DNA of 5,125 nt from Oscillospiraceae bacterium (GTDB taxonomy: Bacteria > Bacillota > Clostridia > Oscillospirales > Ruminococcaceae): the NCBI GenBank assembly GCA_017396055.1, contig JAFQND010000038.1:1-5125 (forward strand), given 5' to 3'. Of this stretch, positions 1 to 5,125 are shown one piece after another. The notes beneath the pieces are model-generated. The model worked only from the letters and a program-made list of their open reading frames with translations. It did not search any database and had not been told where the DNA came from. The position numbers were made by a program, and so were the translations under genes. The first letter of the stretch is position 1, and the number at the start of each line of letters is the position of its first letter.

Positions 1-1168
1 ACTGGGCGCGGATCATCTTCTGGAAGCCGTTTTCGCTGCTTTCAACAGCATCGATATATTCCTGGATGTCATCGAATTCCGCATCGGTATAGCCCTCATC
101 CAGCTTACGCTGATGAGCGCGCTTTTTATCTTCCACCACCTGGTCGGCAGCCAGCCAATGCTGAGACATGGAATTCTGGGCCCATTTGAGCGCGATGTAT
201 TCACGGACATCTTCGTACGGGTATTCGAGGATGGCCGAACCGGCACCACAGTAGCGATTGCGGCCTCTTGCAGCAACAAGGTTCAGAATGACATTATCCT
301 CGGAAGAGTTGCTCTTGGCAGAGATGGAACCGATGGACTGGGCGTAAATGCAGTTGGCAGCGTGTTCCTTATAGCTCTCAAAGGAAGGAAGACAGGAACC
401 ATCCAGGTTCTGGCCGTCAAAGAGGAAAGCAAAGTCGTAAGGCGCAACCTGGTAATCCTCCCAGTCATAGCTGCCGGGCTTGGAGAATTCCATCCGCAGG
501 CTGCTGTAGCGATCAGGCAGAACACCGTCAGAACGCATCAGGAAGGCATCCAGTTCGCGGAGAGCGGCATAGGCATTGCGGCGAAGATTATTTCTCTGAC
601 CCTCATCTTCAATGGCAGATTCAAAGACTTCGGGCAGCAGGAAGAAACCACGGATGATGGCAGAGCTCTGCAGCAGCTTGCGCAGATACATACCCAGACC
701 GAGGAAAATACCGGAACCGGTACCGCCGGCAAGTGAACCGACCACGATGACACGCATGACCTGTTTGGTACTGCCGCCGGTGAGACGTTTCAGCTCATTG
801 ATAGCATCGTGCAGGGGCTGAAAGTCACCGGAACGAAGGGCTGCGTTGAAGCAAAGACGTGCAATGGCTCTTACCTGACCCGCGCCCTCGCTGAGGGGTT
901 TGGGAAGCAGCAAAGGATGTACAGGGAACCACACTTCACGGGCACATTTATCCAGTTCCAAAGCCTCGCCGACAGTGCTGTCGCTGGAAATCTGGATCGC
1001 CTTGACAGGCAGACCGGAATTGCGGATCTTATTGATATCGTTAGCATCGGTATCAAGGATGGCAAGGCGGATATTTTTCATCTGTTCGTCGCTGATCATA
1101 CGGGCGACTTTCAGAATAAGTTCACTGCCGACGCCGCCGACGCCGAGAATCAGAGTAGGTACTTTCAT
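1..1168 (-). CDS. Tubulin/FtsZ-like GTPase (Tubulin_2 type), C-terminus beyond the window
   Basis: I translated this gene by hand from the ATG at 1168: 389 codons are open to the window edge, with no stop, so it is 3'-truncated here. Visible motifs in order: an N-terminal beta strand and glycine loop, GVGGVG at residues 9-14; DTDA at 39-42 after the second strand; GAGQ at 95-98, matching the tubulin T3 loop position; and GGTGSG at 148-153, the tubulin/FtsZ signature (T4) that binds nucleotide phosphates. Then come NAYAALRELD (198-207), resembling the core-helix region of the Tubulin_2 family, and PYDFAFL (243-249). Known for the superfamily: GTP binding and filament formation. Members of this branch are usually much longer than FtsZ, so several hundred residues are probably missing. 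The start is supported by AGGAGG at 1181-1176, seven bases upstream. It is the third gene of the operon with the VWA protein. No membrane segment is seen in the visible part, so it is probably cytoplasmic and acts at the membrane. The family call is secure; the cellular role is not. Confidence 0.88.
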   Translation of the reverse strand, partial: MKVPTLILGVGGVGSELILKVARMISDEQMKNIRLAILDTDANDINKIRNSGLPVKAIQISSDSTVGEALELDKCAREVWFPVHPLLLPKPLSEGAGQVRAIARLCFNAALRSGDFQPLHDAINELKRLTGGSTKQVMRVIVVGSLAGGTGSGIFLGLGMYLRKLLQSSAIIRGFFLLPEVFESAIEDEGQRNNLRRNAYAALRELDAFLMRSDGVLPDRYSSLRMEFSKPGSYDWEDYQVAPYDFAFLFDGQNLDGSCLPSFESYKEHAANCIYAQSIGSISAKSNSSEDNVILNLVAARGRNRYCGAGSAILEYPYEDVREYIALKWAQNSMSQHWLAADQVVEDKKRAHQRKLDEGYTDAEFDDIQEYIDAVESSENGFQKMIRAQ

Positions 1169-1186
1169 GACAGTTCCTCCTGTGGG

Positions 1187-1378
1187 TTATTCGGATTTAT
1201 ATTCGGATGCGGCAGAAGCTGCCGGCATTTCGTCTGATTCGACTGCATCGGTATCGACGCAGATTAAGGGACGCTGGTCGGATTCAAGGCGTTTTTTCAC
1301 TGCAGCCGCGATGATATCTGCGGCTTTTGCTCCGGTACCGCCAAGACCAATCATCAGAGTGGGGATTTTCTTTTCCAT
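1187..1378 (-). CDS. 63-residue standalone N-terminal fragment of a tubulin-like protein
   Basis: This short gene encodes PTLMIGLGGTG at residues 6-16 and VDTDA at 41-45. It aligns with the first 42 residues of the downstream tubulin-like protein (PTLILGVGGVG, LDTDA) with a single one-residue gap, and ends in an Ala/Ser/Glu-rich tail. It lacks everything after the second strand, including the T3 and GGTGSG loops, so it cannot be a working GTPase alone. It has its own strong ribosome binding site (AAGGAGG, 1391-1385, six bases from the ATG) and follows the VWA stop by 17 bases. Its TAA is 18 bases from the next ATG. It lies in the same reading frame as the downstream gene, with only this TAA and six codons between. 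It may be the remnant of a duplicated tubulin-like gene, or a maintained small partner or regulator of the full-length protein. Homology to the N-terminus is clear; function is unknown. Confidence 0.8.
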   Translation of the reverse strand: MEKKIPTLMIGLGGTGAKAADIIAAAVKKRLESDQRPLICVDTDAVESDEMPAASAASEYKSE

Positions 1379-1395
1379 GGTTATCCTCCTTATGA

Positions 1396-3642
1396 TTACA
1401 GCTGAACATCAAAGTCTTCTCTTCTGCGACCGATTATCTTACGATAATGGATCTGCATGTGATAGCCGAAAAGGCGATCGGGTCTGATCTGGCTGAGTGG
1501 GATACCGTCGATGGTCACATCGGAGTAAATGGGCTGTGAGAGCTGTTCCACAAGACCGAGTGCGCGCATACAGCTGCGGTTGTTCTCACAGACCGCTTCC
1601 ACTTTGAACCGGAAATGTTCCATGCCGCGGCAGCCGATGATGACATTGGCACGCTGAGCACAGAAAGCTTTGTGCTGGTAATCACGGTCCAGCTGTACAG
1701 AACAGGTCTGAACCGGATCAGGTTCACTGCGGGCACGGATCGTACCGGGATTGGTAGTCATGACCATCTGAGGCGCCGTACCGAGGCCGCGCTGACCGCG
1801 CAGGAATTTGGCTGTACGAACATAGGCGAAATAGTAGTAAAGTGCCGCGGAAAGGATCACAAAGGCGATCAGGATCAGCCACCACCATTTGTCAAAGATC
1901 CAGCCGATAATGGTAATGAGATCCGCTTTGGTGAGAGTAATATCGGTGAAAACTTCTCCTTTACCCTTCTGATTGCCGCTTACGAAAGATCCATAGACTC
2001 TGACACTGAGAGAACCAACAAAGGTAGCAAGCGGATCAGGACGACCCTTTCTGTCCCTGGCGTGATCTATGGTGAGAGCTGCTTTTCCGTCTGAGATGCT
2101 GTGGGTCAGCGTAACCGATTTTCCGCCTTTGTCGACCCGCTCGAAAGAAAGCTCCAGACTGGAAAGTTCCTCTTCGGTCAGAGGGATCTCAGCACCTGTT
2201 TCAGGATCGGCACGGTAAAAGGTATATGTAACGATATCCTGTGCAGGAAGCTCTCCTATCGACACGGATGCTTTATGCCGCTCCTCCCGGATGATGAGTC
2301 CGCCAAGCGCCGACTTTACATCACACTGAATGGTTTTCTCCACATAATTGTAGCCGGGTAATTCAGCAATCAGTTCCAGCTGTACAAAACCGGTTTCCAG
2401 AGTCAGGACGGCGCCGCTGCCGGTAAAGGAAAATGGTGTGCCGTTCTGGGTCAAAGTGCCGCCGAAAGTGACATCATTCAGAATATCGGACTGTAATCTC
2501 TCGCCGGTGACGGGGTCCTGTAAAAAGAGTTCGACCTGCACCTCTCCCTCAATGGGGGCATCGTCTATCGGCAGACCATCCTGCGTCAGCAGAACACCAA
2601 GGGAAACAGCAGGTTTGTAATAGACCTGAACCGATTGAGTACCCGGTGCTGAGAAAGTATACTCACCTGCCGGGATAGGATCATCCGATGAGGAACGAAA
2701 ATCTGTCAGCATACCGGAAAGATCTCTTGCCACGATGATCTTGTCGCGTTCTTCGTAAAGCGAATCGGGAATGGTATCGATATAACGGACCGAACCGTTC
2801 TGTACCTGCTGAAGGGCGGGATCCTCACAGGAAAGAGAAACATCTTTACCCTGGCTGAAGATGACCAGCTGTTCCATGGGGATATCGGGTGAGATGGTCA
2901 GCTTTCCGTTTTGAAGCGAAACGAAAGTATCCGGCAGCTGCTGGCGTTCAAAAACGGTGTTGGAGATCGCAGTAACCGACTGAAGGATGTCACTGCTGTC
3001 GGCGGCTTCCCACACATAGATTCCTTTTTCGGGCACGCTGCGGGGCAGACAGCGGATCTCTTCGCCGATCGTAAGATAAGCAATGCGGATATCGTTATCA
3101 GAAAAAGAAGCGAGATCTTTGTTTAAAGCTTCCGCCGAGATATTGTCGGTATATCCCAGCGAATCGGTGACGGCAAAATCACCGTCGGTCAGGATGACCA
3201 GCCACTTTTCCACTTCTTCTCCGGCAGAAGCAAGGGCGTCGGCTGCTTTTTCCACTGTTTCATAGGGAGTGCCGCCAGTCTTATCGATCATACGATGAAT
3301 CTGATCGATACGCTGCTGAGGAGGATCACTTCCCTTCAGGGTCAGGGCTACCTGGCCGCGCCAGTTGACGGGATAAATGTTCATGATGTCATTCTCCCCC
3401 ATCATCGCCGAGAATACCTCCAGCGAATACCGTGCATGACACCATTTGTCATAATACTCCATATCGACCGTATAGCCGTACTGGTCGACATATTTATACC
3501 GATACATACTGGTCGAGTCATCATATACCACATGGATAACCCGGGGACGCTCGGTTTCTTTCTGTACTGCAAAAGCCGGACTGCAGCAGAAAGACATGGT
3601 CAGCAATAATGTCAGCAGCATACTGACGATCCGTTTGAACAT
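1396..3642 (-). CDS. Secreted membrane-anchored von Willebrand A domain protein
   Basis: This 748-residue protein begins with a Sec signal peptide (basic FKR, then hydrophobic residues 5-20, predicted cleavage after AFA at 25). A VWA domain follows at about 34-235 with a complete metal-ion-dependent adhesion site: D41-x-S43-x-S45, T125 in GGTP, and D153 in LTDGD. Residues about 340-442 and 443-572 look like two beta-rich, Ig-like modules, each containing a DP-x-TG turn (376-380 and 479-483). A single membrane span lies at about 587-608, starting with three tryptophans and ending in tyrosines. It is followed by basic residues and a cytoplasmic tail of about 140 residues. Predicted topology is therefore VWA outside and tail inside. 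VWA domains bind protein ligands through the metal. The ATG at 3642 has AGAGG at 3655-3651, eight bases upstream. It is the first gene of the operon, and the tail is the likely contact with the tubulin-like protein (inference). Confidence 0.88.
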   Translation of the reverse strand: MFKRIVSMLLTLLLTMSFCCSPAFAVQKETERPRVIHVVYDDSTSMYRYKYVDQYGYTVDMEYYDKWCHARYSLEVFSAMMGENDIMNIYPVNWRGQVALTLKGSDPPQQRIDQIHRMIDKTGGTPYETVEKAADALASAGEEVEKWLVILTDGDFAVTDSLGYTDNISAEALNKDLASFSDNDIRIAYLTIGEEIRCLPRSVPEKGIYVWEAADSSDILQSVTAISNTVFERQQLPDTFVSLQNGKLTISPDIPMEQLVIFSQGKDVSLSCEDPALQQVQNGSVRYIDTIPDSLYEERDKIIVARDLSGMLTDFRSSSDDPIPAGEYTFSAPGTQSVQVYYKPAVSLGVLLTQDGLPIDDAPIEGEVQVELFLQDPVTGERLQSDILNDVTFGGTLTQNGTPFSFTGSGAVLTLETGFVQLELIAELPGYNYVEKTIQCDVKSALGGLIIREERHKASVSIGELPAQDIVTYTFYRADPETGAEIPLTEEELSSLELSFERVDKGGKSVTLTHSISDGKAALTIDHARDRKGRPDPLATFVGSLSVRVYGSFVSGNQKGKGEVFTDITLTKADLITIIGWIFDKWWWLILIAFVILSAALYYYFAYVRTAKFLRGQRGLGTAPQMVMTTNPGTIRARSEPDPVQTCSVQLDRDYQHKAFCAQRANVIIGCRGMEHFRFKVEAVCENNRSCMRALGLVEQLSQPIYSDVTIDGIPLSQIRPDRLFGYHMQIHYRKIIGRRREDFDVQL

Positions 3643-3804
3643 GCTCTCAGCCTCTTTTCTGTTTTAAGATCGTATTGGACTCTGATAAACGTAATCGGCA
3701 GAAAAGGGCTTTTTCGCAAAGAAAGAAAAAGATCTTTGAATTTTTTGCAAAAATTTCCGGCTGCGATCATTACAATACTCCATATACGAAAAAGATTTAT
3801 CTAT

Positions 3805-3846
3805 AAAAAGTCAGCATTCGCCTGCGAAAAAAGCAGACGAATGCTG
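3805..3846 (-). terminator. Hairpin with T-tract, terminator or attenuator reading on the minus strand
   Basis: The arm CAGCATTCG (3812-3820) pairs perfectly with CGAATGCTG (3838-3846). Inside, CTGC (3822-3825) pairs with GCAG (3833-3836) after one C/A mismatch, leaving a seven-base loop. On the minus strand the stem is followed by AC and then TTTTT (3809-3805), the geometry of an intrinsic terminator. On the plus strand the following bases are only TTATCTT, a poor tract. No minus-strand gene ends here, so it would act on a leader or a short transcript starting above 3850, upstream of the VWA gene. The structure is read directly; the function is inferred. Confidence 0.55.
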
Positions 3847-3897
3847 TTATCTTGATATCTTACAGAATAAACTTCAGCAGAAGGTTTTACCGAACAC

Positions 3898-3927
3898 TTG
3901 CATCCCTGATGAAAGCTGTGATATAAT
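3898..3927 (+). promoter_or_regulatory. Promoter of the sigma/anti-sigma pair (extended -10)
   Basis: TTGCAT (3898-3903) and a perfect TATAAT (3922-3927) are separated by 18 bases. TG at 3919-3920 sits one base before the hexamer, forming an extended -10. Transcription would start near 3934, about 60 bases before the sigma-gene ATG. This is a housekeeping (SigA-type) promoter by sequence, so the pair seems to have basal expression rather than relying only on its own sigma factor. Confidence 0.6.
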
Positions 3928-3929
3928 GA

Positions 3930-3956
3930 AGTATAATTGACAGATACGAATATCAA
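3930..3956 (-). promoter_or_regulatory. Weak candidate divergent promoter toward the VWA operon
   Basis: Read on the minus strand, TTGATA (3956-3951) is followed after only 15 bases by TATACT (3935-3930). The hexamers are good but the spacer is shorter than the usual 16-18. A transcript from here would start near 3924 and run into the hairpin at 3846-3805, giving a product of about 120 bases or an attenuated leader. It overlaps the region just downstream of the plus-strand -10, so the two could interfere. No other convincing housekeeping promoter was found nearer the VWA start. Confidence 0.25.
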
Positions 3957-3993
3957 GTCCATCGAAAACGGACAATGAAAGGAAGGAAACACC

Positions 3994-4866
3994 ATGGCCA
4001 GCAACTGTATTTCCCAGCAGGATTTTGAAGCTGTCCGCGATGAGGTTCTGGGCATGCCCGCCCGCTTCGATTGCCTGACCCGAGTCACCGAAAACCTGCT
4101 GAGACCCTATGTCAACCGTCATACTTCCCATGTAAAAAGCGACCCCAATTTCGCCAATGATATCATGCAGGATATCCAGCTCAAAATGATCGTGACCATC
4201 GTGACTCACTTCTTCATGCGCGACGGTGACGAGGGCGAAGAGAAAAACGCACTGGGTCTGACTCGCTGGATGTACACGGTCGCACGCAATACGACCATTA
4301 CCGCTCTGACCAAATCCAGTCAGCGCGTACCCGTTTCTCTGGTGCAGGAAAACGATGACGAAGAAGAATACGTCATCCCCATCTGTGACGATAAGGCAGA
4401 CCGTCAGCCCGGTGTGCTTCTGGAAATGCGCGAAGCAGTTTCCAAATGCTTTAACTCGGCGATCGAATCCAGTTCTGCAGGTCACATCGTTCTGACTCAT
4501 CTGATGATCTCGCTGCTCTCGCTGGAAAACGGCGGCAACCGCATCGAGGCTGAACGCCTCTTCGCCAAATCTTTTGCAGACAAATCTCTGGATGATATTC
4601 TGGATTCCTTCCGCGCAGGCATTAAGCGTAAACCCTGGCTGGATATTTCCAATGTGCAGTTGAACCGTTTCAAGGAAAAACTGGACGAACCGATCAACGG
4701 CCAGCGCAGCGGTGAATACCCTCTGAAGGACTTTGCCATGAAAAAAGGTCTGGAAAGCTCCCTCTCTGACTGGCTCCATCGCATGGACGGACGCATACAG
4801 AAGGCCTTCGGGGAAAGTTACTTCTCTGACTCCGCTCCTTCCTGGAGCATGAATAACACGAGGTGA
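3994..4866 (+). CDS. Sigma-70 family (ECF-like) RNA polymerase sigma factor, atypical C-terminus
   Basis: This 290-residue protein has the hallmarks of sigma region 2. DIMQDIQLKM (56-65) occupies the place of the DLVQEVFLRV-like core-binding helix. TRWMYTVARNTTITAL (90-105) matches the W-x-Y-x-(I/V)-A-R-N segment of regions 2.3-2.4 that contacts the -10 element. An acidic linker (118-134) follows. The second half (about 145-290) lacks an obvious region 4 helix-turn-helix. Residues 198-231 (SLDDIL... to NRFKEKL) could be a degenerate one, and about 60 further residues follow, making it longer than a usual ECF factor of about 160-200 residues. The start has AAAGGAAGG at 3978-3986, seven bases before the ATG. 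It is divergent from the VWA operon, and its stop overlaps the ribosome binding site of a zinc-type anti-sigma gene. Region 2 is convincing; its target genes are unknown, with the divergent operon the first candidate. Confidence 0.75.
   Translation: MASNCISQQDFEAVRDEVLGMPARFDCLTRVTENLLRPYVNRHTSHVKSDPNFANDIMQDIQLKMIVTIVTHFFMRDGDEGEEKNALGLTRWMYTVARNTTITALTKSSQRVPVSLVQENDDEEEYVIPICDDKADRQPGVLLEMREAVSKCFNSAIESSSAGHIVLTHLMISLLSLENGGNRIEAERLFAKSFADKSLDDILDSFRAGIKRKPWLDISNVQLNRFKEKLDEPINGQRSGEYPLKDFAMKKGLESSLSDWLHRMDGRIQKAFGESYFSDSAPSWSMNNTR
4860..4866 (+). promoter_or_regulatory. Ribosome binding site overlapping the sigma-gene stop
   Basis: GAGGTGA here is a seven-base match to the Shine-Dalgarno consensus and includes the TGA stop of the sigma gene (4864-4866). 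It sits five bases before the ATG at 4872, which decides that start over the in-frame GTG at 4863. Ribosomes ending on the sigma gene would unmask or reuse this site, which suggests translational coupling. Confidence 0.7.
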
Positions 4867-4871
4867 AAAAA

Positions 4872-5108
4872 ATGAACGAACATCTTACCGATCAGGATAT
4901 CATCGCCTTTGTCGAAGCGTCGGATATGTCTCCGGAAACAATGGAGCTTCTGAGCAGAGTCACAACCCATATGGTACGCTGTGAAAAATGCCTGGAACGG
5001 GTCAAGGCCGTTCAGCGCCTCTATGGTCAGCTTCCTATGAAAGAAAAAGAGAAAGAGTTTGCCAAAGAAAAAGGCAAAGCAAAACTTACTGAGACCTATG
5101 AGCTGTAA
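4872..5108 (+). CDS. Short soluble zinc-binding (ZAS-type) anti-sigma factor candidate
   Basis: This 78-residue protein starts MNEHLTDQDIIAFVEA and contains H33-x3-C37-x2-C40, the signature of zinc-associated anti-sigma domains. H4 lies 29 residues before H33, close to the spacing of the extra zinc ligand in characterised members such as ChrR. Helices around residues 6-50 fit the anti-sigma fold that clamps the sigma factor. The C-terminus (56-72) is a highly charged Lys/Glu tail with no membrane segment and no sensor domain, so this is a minimal cytoplasmic form. I chose the ATG at 4872 because of the strong GAGGTGA just upstream; the GTG at 4863 would add only three residues and has no comparable site. 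Being encoded directly after a sigma gene strongly supports the role. A zinc-ribbon-like adaptor is the alternative. What releases the sigma factor, for example thiol oxidation or partner binding, cannot be read from the sequence. Confidence 0.7.
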   Translation: MNEHLTDQDIIAFVEASDMSPETMELLSRVTTHMVRCEKCLERVKAVQRLYGQLPMKEKEKEFAKEKGKAKLTETYEL

Positions 5109-5125
5109 CTCCGCCATAGGACAGG

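Larger units (their letters stand above)
3643..3993. other. Divergent intergenic region, AT-rich
   Basis: This 351-base gap separates the two divergent groups and carries the leader of each. Besides the promoter candidates and hairpin listed separately, it has A/T tracts at 3721-3756, including the perfect palindrome AAAGATCTTT (3728-3737) and an AATTTTT/AAAAATT inverted repeat (3739-3745, 3749-3755). GAAAAAGAT occurs twice (3725-3733 and 3788-3796). These could be regulator sites or curved DNA. I see no convincing coding sequence on either strand. Confidence 0.5.

Noticed and set aside
113..736. 207-residue plus-strand open frame
   Set aside because: It lies entirely inside the tubulin-like gene, whose motifs (GGTGSG, GAGQ, glycine loop) are unambiguous on the minus strand.
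900..1487. 195-residue plus-strand open frame across three minus-strand genes
   Set aside because: It crosses the operon junctions and shows no domain, while each minus-strand gene has a ribosome binding site and homology.
3580..3590. Lipoprotein signal on the VWA protein (Cys19-Cys20)
   Set aside because: The residues before the cysteines (MSF) do not fit a lipobox, and AFA at 23-25 is a good signal peptidase I site.
3932..3937. Second TATAAT just downstream of the first on the plus strand
   Set aside because: At 17 bases upstream the sequence is ATGAAA, a poor -35, and there is no extended -10, so the upstream hexamer is the better choice.
3874..4779. 301-residue open frame antisense to the sigma gene, slightly longer than the sigma protein itself
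   Set aside because: It mirrors the codon pattern of the plus-strand gene, which has a promoter, ribosome binding site, recognisable sigma region 2 motifs and a coupled anti-sigma gene. I recognised no family in the antisense protein.
5095..5120. CCTATG/CATAGG inverted repeat at the end of the anti-sigma gene
   Set aside because: Only six pairs, a 14-base loop and no T-tract before the window ends; too weak to call a terminator.
1..5125. CRISPR arrays, tRNA/rRNA genes, insertion sequences
   Set aside because: No regularly spaced repeats, cloverleaf-like segments, transposase motifs or terminal inverted repeats were seen on reading both strands.

Overview
The window holds two divergent gene groups separated by a 351-base intergenic region (3643-3993). 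Strong Shine-Dalgarno sequences (AGGAGG-type) before every gene, base composition near 50% GC by eye, and a classical Sec signal peptide on a single-membrane-span protein suggest a Firmicute, most plausibly a Clostridia/Oscillospiraceae-type gut bacterium. This assignment is inference; no rRNA or other taxonomic marker is present.

Minus strand, 3642 down to 1: a tightly packed operon of three genes. The first encodes a 748-residue secreted and membrane-anchored von Willebrand A (VWA) protein with a complete MIDAS metal site. The second encodes a 63-residue protein that is only the N-terminal nucleotide-binding segment of a tubulin/FtsZ-like protein. The third encodes a tubulin-like protein of the Tubulin_2 (FtsZ-like) type, cut off by the window edge after 389 residues. 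The gaps are 17 and 18 bases and each is filled by a strong ribosome binding site. VWA plus FtsZ-like is the core of a membrane-remodelling system predicted by comparative genomics (Makarova and Koonin, FtsZ-like families; cited from memory). Its function is largely unknown.

Plus strand, 3994 to 5108: a divergent sigma-70 family factor with recognisable region 2 but a C-terminal half unlike ordinary ECF sigma factors. It is followed, with translational-coupling geometry, by a 78-residue soluble protein carrying the H-x3-C-x2-C signature of zinc-binding anti-sigma factors. A good promoter with an extended -10 lies before the sigma gene.

The intergenic region also contains a 14-pair hairpin followed by a T-tract when read on the minus strand. 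That is terminator geometry where no minus-strand gene ends, so it may be an attenuator in the operon leader or the end of a small RNA. A working model, inferred only from layout, is that the sigma/anti-sigma pair controls the tubulin-like/VWA operon, with the VWA protein sensing or binding outside the cell and the tubulin-like protein polymerising at the inner face of the membrane.
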